Source: UBA3537 sp965657165 (GTDB taxonomy: Bacteria > Bacteroidota > Bacteroidia > Flavobacteriales > Flavobacteriaceae). Taken from it: a stretch of 25,315 nt of DNA. Shown here one piece after another: positions 8,587 through 16,250 of the stretch. Within the stretch, counting starts at the first letter, position 1. Each line of letters begins with the position of its first letter. The stretch lies in contig CBFHNG010000028.1 in assembly GCA_965657165.1 (NCBI GenBank), positions 1 to 25,315 on the forward strand, in the 5' to 3' direction. Below the pieces are notes generated by a model, which was not told the DNA's origin, made no database searches, and worked only from the letters and a program-made list of their open reading frames with translations. Made by a program: the position numbers and the translations under genes.

Positions 8587-9201
8587 TTACCCTCTTAAAA
8601 TCAGCACTGCAATTCCAATAAAAAAACCGACCTGCAAACGCTTTAGGAGTTTTATCTTTTTTGGTGAATTCAAAAATAATTTTGAAAAAAAACCTGACAA
8701 TATCACAAAAGAAGAAAACACTACAAAAGACGTTATAATAAAAACAAAACCAAGTACATAAAATTGCTTAAAAAGTGACATAGAATCACTAAAAATAAAA
8801 GCAGGAAAAAAGGCTAAAAAGAAAATTGAAACCTTTGGATTTAAAACATTCATTATAAAACCTTGCTTGAATAAATGAAAGAATTTTTTTTGAGACACCT
8901 CAGCAGTTAGTTTGGTAAAATTTTGTTTTGATTTGTATACATTAAAAGCTAAAAATAGCATGTATGCTGCGCCAAAAAATTTTAGAATCCAATATAATTT
9001 TTCATTAGCTTGAATAAAAGCAGACAATCCAAAAGCAAGAAGAGAAGTATGTACCAAACATCCAGACATTAGGCCAGACACCACCGCAAAACCAGACTTT
9101 TTACCATAGGTTGCACTCTGAATTAAGACAAATATATTATCGGGGCCTGGAGAAAAAGCCAACGTTGCTGTTGCAATTATAAATGATATGAGAACCTCAA
9201 T
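8587..9201 (-). CDS. LysE/RhtB-family amino-acid exporter
   Basis: Inner-membrane exporter of the LysE/RhtB family, about 205 residues with about six hydrophobic helices. The hallmark is FSPGPDNIFVLIQSATYGKKSG after the first helix, followed by GLMSGCLVHTSLLAFGLSAF and FKQGFIMNVLNPKVSIFFLAFFPAF. Such proteins export amino acids or homoserine lactones; the substrate is unknown. The start is odd: a TTG at 9162 would remove the first helix (EVLISFIIATATLA), which the family needs. In-frame codons upstream reach a stop at 9243 without any ATG or GTG. The best candidates are ATT at 9201 or CTG at 9207, directly after the pyrD stop (9210-9212), so translation may be coupled to pyrD. The start given here (9201) is an inference. 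Confidence 0.85.
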   Translation of the reverse strand: MEVLISFIIATATLAFSPGPDNIFVLIQSATYGKKSGFAVVSGLMSGCLVHTSLLAFGLSAFIQANEKLYWILKFFGAAYMLFLAFNVYKSKQNFTKLTAEVSQKKFFHLFKQGFIMNVLNPKVSIFFLAFFPAFIFSDSMSLFKQFYVLGFVFIITSFVVFSSFVILSGFFSKLFLNSPKKIKLLKRLQVGFFIGIAVLILRG

Positions 9202-9209
9202 ATTCAGAA

Positions 9210-10253
9210 TTAAACTGCTTTTGCTCTTTTGATGAGCGCCTTATTAATGCGTTTAATCAATGTAGGGCCTTCATATACAAATCCTGTATAAATCTGAACT
9301 AAATCTGCGCCAGCATCAAGTTTTTCAAGAGCGTCTTTGGCAGAGTGAATACCTCCTACACCAATAATTGGAAAAGCTCTATTACTATTCTTTGATAAAT
9401 ACTGAATTACTCTAGTGCTTTTAGATTTTATGGGCTGGCCACTTAATCCTCCATTTCCGATGGCATTTAATTTCTGCTTTGGTATTTTTAATCCATCACG
9501 AGATACTGAGGTATTGGATGCAATGACTCCAGCAATTTTGGTGTCTTGTATCAATTCAATAATTTCATCCAATTGCGTGTCATTCAAATCAGGAGCGATT
9601 TTGAGTAGAATAGGTTTTTGAGTCTCAAAAGTGGTATTCAGACGCTTCATTTCATTGATGAGTTCTTCCAAATAGTCTTTATCGGTAAGTTTTGCATGAC
9701 TCCCCACATTCGGACAACTTACATTGAGTACAAAATAATCAACATAGGGGTGCAATGCTTTAAAACAAGCCGCATAGTCTTCTGTATAATGTTCTGGTAA
9801 TGTGGCTGTATTCTTTCCAATATTTCCGCCAATAATTAGTCGTTTTTTATTGTGTTTTAACTTATTAATAACAGCATCTAGTCCTGCATTATTGAATCCC
9901 ATCCGATTGATTATTCCATTGTCTTCTTTTAGTCTAAAAAGACGTTTTTTGGGGTTACCTTCTTGGGCTTTTGGAGTTACTGTTCCAATTTCTATAAATC
10001 CAAATCCAAAATTGGCAAGTTCGTTATACAGTACTGCATTCTTGTCAAATCCGGCAGCAAGGCCAACAGGATTTTGAAATTTTAACCCAAATAATTCGCG
10101 CTCCAATACAGGGTGCTGAAGCTTAAACAACCGACGAATCAAAGAAGGAATTAAAGGAATTTTTGAAATTAATTTAATAACATCAAAAGTAAAATAATGT
10201 ACAGCTTCTGGATCAAATTTAAAAAGAAGAGAACGAATAACGGCCTTGTACAT
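9210..10253 (-). CDS. pyrD: Dihydroorotate dehydrogenase, quinone-type
   Basis: Oxidises dihydroorotate to orotate in pyrimidine synthesis. The 347-residue length, the N-terminal amphipathic membrane-binding segment (about 1-45) and NPVGLAAGFDKNA, EIGTVTPKAQEGNPKKRLFRL and NRMGFNN are typical of class 2, which passes electrons to quinone at the inner membrane. The FMN phosphate loop is GVGGIHSAKDALEKLDAGADLVQIYT. In class 2 enzymes the catalytic base is a serine (N-x-S-S-P-N); here the motif is NVSCPN with Cys180, the residue found in class 1 enzymes. The rest of the protein is clearly class 2 in shape. The LysE-type gene starts within a few bases of its stop. Upstream is a possible TATTTTTG -7 element, divergent from pepT. 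Confidence 0.95.
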   Translation of the reverse strand: MYKAVIRSLLFKFDPEAVHYFTFDVIKLISKIPLIPSLIRRLFKLQHPVLERELFGLKFQNPVGLAAGFDKNAVLYNELANFGFGFIEIGTVTPKAQEGNPKKRLFRLKEDNGIINRMGFNNAGLDAVINKLKHNKKRLIIGGNIGKNTATLPEHYTEDYAACFKALHPYVDYFVLNVSCPNVGSHAKLTDKDYLEELINEMKRLNTTFETQKPILLKIAPDLNDTQLDEIIELIQDTKIAGVIASNTSVSRDGLKIPKQKLNAIGNGGLSGQPIKSKSTRVIQYLSKNSNRAFPIIGVGGIHSAKDALEKLDAGADLVQIYTGFVYEGPTLIKRINKALIKRAKAV

Positions 10254-10269
10254 GGTATCTATTTAAATG

Positions 10270-10297
10270 CAAAAATACATTAATTTAAGAACACAAA
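10270..10297 (-). promoter_or_regulatory. Possible pyrD promoter
   Basis: On the minus strand TTTG (10294-10297) is followed after 16 bases by TATTTTTG (10270-10277), which fits TAnnTTTG. The -7 element is 16 bases before the ATG. The spacer is shorter than the usual 19-21. Confidence 0.35.
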
Positions 10298-10325
10298 AAA
10301 GACTACAAACAAAAGAACCACAAGA

Positions 10326-10357
10326 TTTGCCTCATTTGATGAGGTTAATTATTTTTG
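10326..10357 (+). promoter_or_regulatory. pepT promoter (Bacteroidota type)
   Basis: TTTG at 10326-10329 and TATTTTTG at 10350-10357, separated by 20 bases, match the TTTG/TAnnTTTG consensus. The ATG follows 17 bases later. A 5-bp inverted repeat CCTCA/TGAGG (10330-10334/10340-10344) lies in the spacer and could be a small operator. Confidence 0.55.
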
Positions 10358-10374
10358 AAGAAATCCTAATTTAA

Positions 10375-11616
10375 ATGTTAGACAGAAAAAAAATCCTCGA
10401 TCGCTTTTTAACTTATGTAAAAATTGATACTGAAAGTGATCCCAATTCACAAACTACACCAAGTACAGAAAAACAATGGACCTTAGCCAGGCTTCTTGCA
10501 AAAGAACTTGAAACTATTGGATTAAAAGACGTTTCTATTGACGAAAACGCCTATGTTATGGGTACACTTCCATCAAATGTAGACCACAATGTGCCTGCCA
10601 TAGGATTTATTTCTCATTTTGACACTTCCCCTGACTTTACAGCTAAAAACGTATCGCCTCAAATTGTTGAAAATTACGATGGAAAAGATATCATCTTGAA
10701 CAAAGAAAAAAACATCATTTTATCGCCAAACTATTTTGAGGACTTATTGCAATATAAAGGACAAACTCTAATTACAACTGATGGTACAACCCTACTAGGC
10801 GCAGATGACAAAGCGGGCGTTTGCGAAATTGTAAGTGCTATGGAATATTTGGTGCAACACCCAGAAATCAAGCATGGCCCCATCAAAGTTGGGTTTACTC
10901 CAGATGAAGAAATTGGTAGAGGGGCCCATAAATTTGATGTCAAAAAATTTGGCGCTGAATGGGCCTACACCATGGACGGAAGTCAAATTGGAGAGCTCGA
11001 ATACGAGAATTTTAATGCCGCCAGTGCAGAAATTACAGTCCATGGAAAAATAGTACACCCGGGATATGCCAAAGGAAAAATGGTGAATAGTATGTATTAT
11101 GCCCAAAAATTTATAGAGCGTTTACCTGAAAAAGAAACCCCAGAACACACCGAGGGGTATGAGGGTTTTTATCATCTGCACCATATCGAGGGAAAAGTTG
11201 AAAAAACTGTTCTAAAATATATCATTAGAGATCATGATATAAATCTTTTTGAAGCGCGAAAAACCACAGTAAAACAATTGGTTGAAGCATTCAATAGAAA
11301 ATACAATAATGCTACCTTTGAAGCTGAAATAAAGGATCAGTATTTCAATATGAAAGAAAAAGTGATTCCTGTTATGCACTGTGTAGATATTGCTGAAGAG
11401 GCGATGAAATCTCTTGGAATTGTGCCTTTAATTAAGCCCATACGTGGCGGAACAGATGGTTCTCAACTGAGTTATATGGGACTACCCTGCCCCAACATTT
11501 TTGCAGGAGGGCATAATTTTCATGGACGTTACGAATATGTACCACTTGAAAGTATTTTGAGTGCCACAGAAGTAATTTGCAAAATTGCAGAACTTACCCA
11601 AAAAAAATACGCATAA
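10375..11616 (+). CDS. pepT: Peptidase T (tripeptide aminopeptidase)
   Basis: Cytoplasmic dinuclear zinc aminopeptidase of the M20 family that removes the N-terminal residue of tripeptides. At 413 residues it has normal length. Metal and catalytic residues can be placed: His81 and Asp83 in SHFDTSPDF, Asp144 in LLGADDKAGV, Glu178/Glu179 in FTPDEEIGRGAH, Asp201 in YTMDGS and His380 in FAGGHNFHGRYEYVP. The dimerisation (lid) domain covers roughly 210-320 (AEITVHGKIVHPGYAKGKMVN). IRGGTDGSQLSYMGLPCPN is the conserved C-terminal catalytic-domain segment. It is transcribed alone from a well-formed promoter and ends at a strong terminator shared with yajC. Confidence 0.96.
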   Translation: MLDRKKILDRFLTYVKIDTESDPNSQTTPSTEKQWTLARLLAKELETIGLKDVSIDENAYVMGTLPSNVDHNVPAIGFISHFDTSPDFTAKNVSPQIVENYDGKDIILNKEKNIILSPNYFEDLLQYKGQTLITTDGTTLLGADDKAGVCEIVSAMEYLVQHPEIKHGPIKVGFTPDEEIGRGAHKFDVKKFGAEWAYTMDGSQIGELEYENFNAASAEITVHGKIVHPGYAKGKMVNSMYYAQKFIERLPEKETPEHTEGYEGFYHLHHIEGKVEKTVLKYIIRDHDINLFEARKTTVKQLVEAFNRKYNNATFEAEIKDQYFNMKEKVIPVMHCVDIAEEAMKSLGIVPLIKPIRGGTDGSQLSYMGLPCPNIFAGGHNFHGRYEYVPLESILSATEVICKIAELTQKKYA

Positions 11617-11643
11617 AAAAAGCTGCCTAATGGCAGCTTTTTT
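11615..11643. terminator. Bidirectional terminator between pepT and yajC
   Basis: AAAAAGCTGCC/GGCAGCTTTTT with a TAAT loop, A run on the left and T run on the right. It serves the convergent pepT (plus) and yajC (minus) transcripts and overlaps the pepT stop codon. Confidence 0.9.
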
Positions 11644-11660
11644 ATTAAAAATAAATATAA

Positions 11661-11945
11661 CTATTTTTTAGAAGCATTAAGCTTTTGTGTCATTTCCATA
11701 GAAATGGCAGAACGGTCAAATTTTATTTTACCCGCTTGAGTTTCAATGATACAAGACGCATCTTTATCGTTGAGTTCTGTAACTTTGCCATGCATCCCTG
11801 ATTTTGTAATGACACGATCGCCTTTTTTGAGTGCAGCTGCAAATCGTTTTTCTTTTTTGGCGCGCTTCATTTGTGGTGCAATCATAAAAAAATAGACGAT
11901 TACAAACATTAAAATAAAGGGCATAAAATTACTTAGACCTTCCAT
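11661..11945 (-). CDS. yajC: Preprotein translocase subunit YajC
   Basis: A 94-residue single-pass inner-membrane protein that associates with SecDF and the SecYEG translocon. The membrane helix lies at about residues 6-23 (NFMPFILMFVIVYFFMIAPQMKRAKK), followed by the conserved basic stretch. The cytoplasmic part contains LKKGDRVITKSGMHGKVTELNDKD, the family signature. Gene order nusB - DUF1573 - yajC is a same-strand run with gaps of 55 and 22 bp, so it is probably one operon. It ends at the bidirectional terminator shared with pepT. Confidence 0.95.
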   Translation of the reverse strand: MEGLSNFMPFILMFVIVYFFMIAPQMKRAKKEKRFAAALKKGDRVITKSGMHGKVTELNDKDASCIIETQAGKIKFDRSAISMEMTQKLNASKK

Positions 11946-11967
11946 GGGTAAATGTTATTATGTTAGT

Positions 11968-12444
11968 TTATTGTTTTTTTACAGCAGGTGCTGCATTTGG
12001 ATCTGGCTTGATGAACGCCGAAATTCGCACTTGCTCTCTTCCTTTTTCAGTATTTGTAGTAAGAGTAATAGTCTTAGAAACTTTGTTGGCTCCTTTTCCA
12101 TTAAACTTAACTGTAAATTGAGACGAAGCCCCTGGTGCTAGTGGTTCTCTACTCCAACCCTGTGGTACTGTACAACCACAAGTACTTTTGATATCTGTAA
12201 CCACTAAAGGTGATTTGCCAGAATTCGTATAAGTAAATACGGTTTCAACTGGAGTGCCGTTCATAATCTCTCCAAAATCATGGGTAGTTTTATCAAATGT
12301 AACAGAAGGAAAAACAATGGCTTGTGCATCGCGCTCTGCTGCTTTCTCTACATTTTCTTGATTTATTTTTTCTGTTGCTTTTTCTTTACAAGATGTAAAT
12401 GAAACAAGTGCAATTGTTGATAGTAATAAAAACAGTTTTTTCAT
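11968..12444 (-). CDS. DUF1573 lipoprotein
   Basis: A 158-residue exported protein with a lipoprotein signal peptide (lipobox FTSC, Cys19). After a charged, Glu/Lys-rich linker to about residue 45 comes one DUF1573 Ig-like domain. It starts with VTFDKTTHDFGEIMNGTPVETVFTYTN and includes the family hallmark IKSTCGCTVP. The C-terminus is a short Pro/Ala/Lys tail. The family is abundant in Bacteroidota, and its molecular role is not established; a periplasmic or surface adhesive fold is a guess. It sits between nusB and yajC, a position that suggests stable co-inheritance rather than shared function. Confidence 0.9.
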   Translation of the reverse strand: MKKLFLLLSTIALVSFTSCKEKATEKINQENVEKAAERDAQAIVFPSVTFDKTTHDFGEIMNGTPVETVFTYTNSGKSPLVVTDIKSTCGCTVPQGWSREPLAPGASSQFTVKFNGKGANKVSKTITLTTNTEKGREQVRISAFIKPDPNAAPAVKKQ

Positions 12445-12499
12445 GTGGTTTTAATATTGGTTTATAAATATTTAATTTTGGGCATAAATTTAACAAAAA

Positions 12500-13438
12500 T
12501 TACATTAATCCACGCCCTTTCTTGTTTAAGGATTTATTGTCTTTATAATCGCGCACAATTTTATCCAAAACACCATTGATAAATACATTACTTTTTGGGG
12601 TAGAATATTCTTTGGCAAGCTCTATATATTCGTTGATGGTTACTTTTGTTGGAATTGTTGGAAATTCCTGAAGCTCACAAATGGCCATCTGAAGCAGCAC
12701 AAAATCAATTGATGCAATTCGGTCTTTGTCCCAGTTTTTAGTATATGAAATAATTTCTTTATTAAATCTTTCTTTATTTTTAAGCGTTTTATTTAATAAT
12801 GAAATCCCGAATTTTTCATCATCCTTGTCTCTAAACAATAAAGGTGTAAAATAGGGGTCTGGTGATGTTTTTTTAAACTTGCTAAAAAGTTTCACCAGAG
12901 CTGTATTAACCACAGGAAGATCGTCAATCCAAGTTAAATTTTTATCTTCAAAATAATCATATAACTTTTCGTTGGGAACAATTATTTGTTTAAATAAATC
13001 TACCACAAAGTTGACGTCTTTTTCAAATGATGTTGTCGTTGAATTCATGTACAATTTGTACAAATCACTTTGTATCATTTCTTGAAAAAACAATTCAATA
13101 TATTCTCCATCTTGTTCCCAAAAATCAATTTTATAAAACTCTAATTTAGATTTTAAGGCTTCACTTTGTGCTAATCTTTGTAGAAGTACGTTTTCTACAA
13201 AACGCATATTTGGGTTTGCGTCTTCATATGTCGGTTGCATTTTTTGTTTGGCTTTTTGCTGATGATCCAAAGCACGTTGACGCAGTTTAATAAAAAGAGA
13301 AAGTAAAACAAGATGAAGCGAGTACATATTCTCAAAATTTTCTTTTAGCTCTGAGGAGTTAGTGCCATCCGTGGTATTGCTTGTTTGCGCATAAAGAACC
13401 TGCATTACTTTGGCACGAATATGTCTTCTATTTAACAT
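12500..13438 (-). CDS. nusB: Transcription antitermination factor NusB (long form)
   Basis: NusB binds boxA RNA with S10 (NusE) in rRNA antitermination complexes. The NusB fold is clear in the C-terminal third: DKDRIASIDFVLLQMAICELQEFPTIPTKVTINEYIELAKEYSTPKSNVFINGVLDKIV (about 240-300) matches the family motif around INE.v.lAk.y....s..FvNGvLd. The N-terminus MLNRRHIRAKVMQVLYA is the standard first helix. At 312 residues the protein is about twice the size of E. coli NusB. The extra 100-150 residues lie between the two ends, as is usual in this phylum. It leads the nusB-DUF1573-yajC run and is divergent from the ABC exporter. Confidence 0.93.
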   Translation of the reverse strand: MLNRRHIRAKVMQVLYAQTSNTTDGTNSSELKENFENMYSLHLVLLSLFIKLRQRALDHQQKAKQKMQPTYEDANPNMRFVENVLLQRLAQSEALKSKLEFYKIDFWEQDGEYIELFFQEMIQSDLYKLYMNSTTTSFEKDVNFVVDLFKQIIVPNEKLYDYFEDKNLTWIDDLPVVNTALVKLFSKFKKTSPDPYFTPLLFRDKDDEKFGISLLNKTLKNKERFNKEIISYTKNWDKDRIASIDFVLLQMAICELQEFPTIPTKVTINEYIELAKEYSTPKSNVFINGVLDKIVRDYKDNKSLNKKGRGLM

Positions 13439-13572
13439 GATTTAAAGAACTTAAACTAAATTAATTTTTTTGGTGCAAACAAAACGCATTTGCCATGCAA
13501 AAATAATGTTATTTTGGTCTTAAAAAATTGAAATTTAGTTTTTTTATAAGATATCTTCTAAAATCTAAAAAG

Positions 13573-13580
13573 TATCTTTG
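13573..13580 (+). promoter_or_regulatory. -7 element of the ABC exporter promoter
   Basis: TATCTTTG, an exact TAnnTTTG match, ends 14 bases before the ATG at 13595. Transcription would start near 13587, so the in-frame TTG at 13586 cannot be the start codon. The -33 region is A/T only with no TTTG. Confidence 0.5.
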
Positions 13581-13594
13581 CAGAGTTGTCAATT

Positions 13595-15349
13595 ATGAAA
13601 GAACTCCGTTACCTCAATAAATACTTTATCAAATACAAATACAGGGTCATCCTTGGAGTGATTATTGTGGCTTGTGCTAAGATTTTTTCATTATTCACTC
13701 CACGGCTTATTGGTGATGTGATTACTCTTGTAACCAATCAAATTTCAAACCCCATCGATGACGCCAGTTTCAAATCGGCTATTGGACTTAAAATTCTTTA
13801 TATTTTAGGTGCTGCAATTGCAACTGCCGTGTTTACTTTTTTGATGCGTCAAACTCTAATTAACGTTTCTCGATACATAGAATTTGATTTAAAAAATGAA
13901 ATATACGCACACTACCAAAGACTTTGTCTTCCTTTTTATAAACAAAACAGAACTGGAGATCTTATCAATAGAATTTCTGAAGATGTTGGAAAAGTACGAA
14001 TGTATGTTGGCCCCGCTTTAATGTATACCATAAATATGGTCACGCTATTTATTGTTGCACTCGCGTATATGTATAGTAAAGCTCCAAGTCTTACGCTATA
14101 TACTATTATACCTCTTCCTATATTATCAGTATCGATTTATTTTTTAAGTAAGTTTATACACAAGCGCAGTACTATTGTTCAAGAACAGCTTTCAACACTT
14201 ACTTCAGCGACTCAAGAAATTTTTAGTGGCATAACCGTTACAAAAGCTTATGCCTTAGAAGATGAAACAGAAGAAAATTTCACATATTTATCAAATGATC
14301 AAAGAAAAAAGCGTTTAAATTTAACCAAGACACAAGCCTTCTTTTTTCCATTGATGTTACTTCTTATTGGTGCCAGTAATTTGTTAGTAATCTACATTGG
14401 TGGACAACAGTACATCAATGGAGAAATTGCCGAACTTGGAACGATAGCAGAGTTTATTATTTATGTGAATATGCTCACATGGCCAGTAGCTTCTGTGGGA
14501 TGGGTCACCTCTTTGATACAGCAAGCAGAAGCTTCTCAAAAACGCATCAATGCGTTTTTAAAGCAAAAACCAAGCGTCTTCAATACCGAAAAACAACCGA
14601 GTATTATTAAAGGAAAAATTGAATTTAATAATGTTCATTTCACATATAAAGACACTAATATTGAGGCACTTAAAGGCGTAAGTTTTACTGTAGAACAAGG
14701 AAAAACTCTGGCGGTTATTGGAAAAACAGGAAGCGGTAAAACTACTATTCTAGAACTCATTGGAAGAATGTACAACACTACAAAAGGGGAAATCAAAATT
14801 GATGATATTTCAATTAAAAACGTAAATCTTCATAGCTTACGCGACAGCATTGGGTATGTCCCTCAAGATCCTTTTTTGTTTTCGGATACCCTGAATAATA
14901 ATATCAAATTTGGAAAAAATAATGCCACAAATTTGGAGGTCATTCAAGCGGCCAAAGATGCTGTAGTTCACGATAATATCATCAATTTTTCCAAAGGTTA
15001 TGACACTATTTTAGGAGAACGGGGTATTACACTTTCCGGCGGGCAAAAACAACGTGTTTCTATTGCTCGTGCTTTTATAAAATCGCCACAAATATTGCTT
15101 TTAGATGATTGTCTTTCTGCTGTTGATACCGAAACTGAAGAACAAATTTTGAATACTATTGAAAGAATTTCAAAAAACACCACAACTATTATTGTGAGTC
15201 ATCGAATTTCTTCAGTGAAAAATGCAGACCATATTATTGTGCTTGAAGATGGGCAAATTATCCAAGAAGGTACACATAATCAATTGGTTAGAAAAAATGG
15301 ATATTACAAAACCTTGTACAAAAAACAACTTCAAGAATTTTCTTCTTAG
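13595..15349 (+). CDS. ABC exporter half-transporter (MdlA/YheI-like)
   Basis: A 584-residue fused permease-ATPase. The membrane domain spans about 15-310 with six helices; the ATPase domain starts near 340. Visible motifs are Walker A GKTGSGKT (376-383), Q-loop Gln424 (YVPQDPFLF), signature LSGGQKQR (480-487), Walker B LLLDD (501-505), D-loop SAVD and H-loop His536 (SHRISS). The residue after the Walker B Asp is Asp505, not the catalytic Glu. That substitution is known from one partner of heterodimeric exporters such as MdlA, BmrC and TM287. No partner gene is adjacent, so it either pairs with a distant subunit or acts as a homodimer. Substrate is unknown. The start is the ATG at 13595, placed by the -7 element. 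Confidence 0.92.
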   Translation: MKELRYLNKYFIKYKYRVILGVIIVACAKIFSLFTPRLIGDVITLVTNQISNPIDDASFKSAIGLKILYILGAAIATAVFTFLMRQTLINVSRYIEFDLKNEIYAHYQRLCLPFYKQNRTGDLINRISEDVGKVRMYVGPALMYTINMVTLFIVALAYMYSKAPSLTLYTIIPLPILSVSIYFLSKFIHKRSTIVQEQLSTLTSATQEIFSGITVTKAYALEDETEENFTYLSNDQRKKRLNLTKTQAFFFPLMLLLIGASNLLVIYIGGQQYINGEIAELGTIAEFIIYVNMLTWPVASVGWVTSLIQQAEASQKRINAFLKQKPSVFNTEKQPSIIKGKIEFNNVHFTYKDTNIEALKGVSFTVEQGKTLAVIGKTGSGKTTILELIGRMYNTTKGEIKIDDISIKNVNLHSLRDSIGYVPQDPFLFSDTLNNNIKFGKNNATNLEVIQAAKDAVVHDNIINFSKGYDTILGERGITLSGGQKQRVSIARAFIKSPQILLLDDCLSAVDTETEEQILNTIERISKNTTTIIVSHRISSVKNADHIIVLEDGQIIQEGTHNQLVRKNGYYKTLYKKQLQEFSS

Positions 15350-15455
15350 TAGTTTATAAAAAATTCAGGAAATTATAATTTAAAAAAGTTGGCGACTTCA
15401 TTATTTTTTTAGACTTTTGGCTTAACTATAATTATAGCAAAATAAAATTCTAACT

Positions 15456-15815
15456 ATGACCGAGAGAGAACAAGACATTTTTTCTAAGGCACTTCGTGCA
15501 GGACGAAGAACCTATTTTTTTGATGTCAAAGCTACCAAAGCTGGAGACTATTACCTTACCATAACGGAGAGTAAAAAATTTACAAATGACGATGGTTCAT
15601 TCCATTTCAAAAAACATAAAATTTATTTGTATAAAGAAGATTTTAATGAATTTAAATCTGTTTTAGATGAAGCTACAAACTTTATTATTGGTGAAAAAGG
15701 TGAAGAAATCATTAGCGACTACAACCCAGAACAAGTTAATACAAATAGCGAAAATCAAGAACCAAACAACGGCTCTGAAGGCCAATTTACAGATTTAGAT
15801 TTTGATGATATTTAA
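15456..15815 (+). CDS. PUR-family nucleic-acid-binding protein (DUF3276)
   Basis: A 119-residue small protein of the bacterial PUR-alpha-like family (DUF3276). The PUR repeat fold is seen in IFSKALRAGRRTYFFDVKATKAGDYYLTITESKKF followed by FHFKKHKIYLYKEDFNEFKSVLDEATNFI, with basic residues suited to single-stranded DNA or RNA. The family includes Borrelia BpuR, which binds DNA and RNA. The C-terminal 35 residues are an acidic, low-complexity tail ending DLDFDDI, as in many small nucleic-acid-binding proteins. It is monocistronic, 106 bp after the ABC exporter, with a clear terminator behind it. Confidence 0.88.
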   Translation: MTEREQDIFSKALRAGRRTYFFDVKATKAGDYYLTITESKKFTNDDGSFHFKKHKIYLYKEDFNEFKSVLDEATNFIIGEKGEEIISDYNPEQVNTNSENQEPNNGSEGQFTDLDFDDI

Positions 15816-15839
15816 AATGGTAAATTAAAAAAATAAAAG

Positions 15840-15863
15840 CCGCTCTTTAGGAGCGGTTTTTTT
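15840..15863 (+). terminator. Terminator after the PUR-family gene
   Basis: CCGCTC/GAGCGG stem with a TTTAG loop and a run of seven T's. The A-rich stretch on its left could also let it serve csaA on the opposite strand. Confidence 0.85.
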
Positions 15864-15873
15864 ATTCCATTTC

Positions 15874-16206
15874 TTATTGAACTGTAGATCCGTTTGGAAT
15901 TTTTTGATTAGGTTCAAGCAAAACCACAGAGGTTTTATCAACTCCTCCAATAACCAAACACTGACTTATAAAATTGGCAATCTGTTTATCCTCAAAGTTA
16001 ACATTAGCCACAATTTGTCTTTGAAGCAAATCGTCTTTTGTGTAAAGTTCTGTAATTTGAGCCGATGATTTTTTTATTCCCAAAGGGCCAAAATCTATGG
16101 TAAGTTGGAAGGCGGGTTTTTGAGCCTTTGGAAAATCATTGACCTCAATAATGGTGCCTACACGCAAATCTAACTTTTGAAAATCTTCAAATAAAACTTC
16201 ACTCAT
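15874..16206 (-). CDS. csaA: CsaA-type tRNA-binding-domain protein
   Basis: A 110-residue protein made almost entirely of one OB-fold tRNA-binding domain, as in CsaA. The sequence FEDFQKLDLRVGTIIEVNDFPKAQKPAFQLTIDFG, then KKSSAQITELYTKDDLLQRQIVANVNF and ISQCLVIGG...VVLLEPNQKIPNGSTVQ, follows the family from end to end. CsaA is described as a homodimer with tRNA binding and secretion-chaperone activity in Bacillus. A TATCTTTA -7-like element is 20 bases before the ATG. It is divergent from the redoxin gene with only 44 bp between start codons. Confidence 0.93.
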   Translation of the reverse strand: MSEVLFEDFQKLDLRVGTIIEVNDFPKAQKPAFQLTIDFGPLGIKKSSAQITELYTKDDLLQRQIVANVNFEDKQIANFISQCLVIGGVDKTSVVLLEPNQKIPNGSTVQ

Positions 16207-16226
16207 TTATACGTAACTTTATGGCG

Positions 16227-16234
16227 TAAAGATA
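16227..16234 (-). promoter_or_regulatory. Possible csaA -7 element
   Basis: TATCTTTA on the minus strand, 20 bases before the csaA ATG. A plus-strand TAACTTTA (16214-16221), 29 bases before the redoxin ATG, lies next to it, so two divergent promoters may share the 44-bp gap. Confidence 0.35.
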
Positions 16235-16250
16235 AAAATTTAAGAACATT

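Noticed and set aside
12500..13438. Fusion of NusB to another protein
   Set aside because: The extra length over E. coli NusB is usual for this phylum and shows no separate domain motif.
13586..13594. TTG start for the ABC exporter
   Set aside because: It lies at or before the transcription start expected from the TATCTTTG element; ATG at 13595 is preferred.
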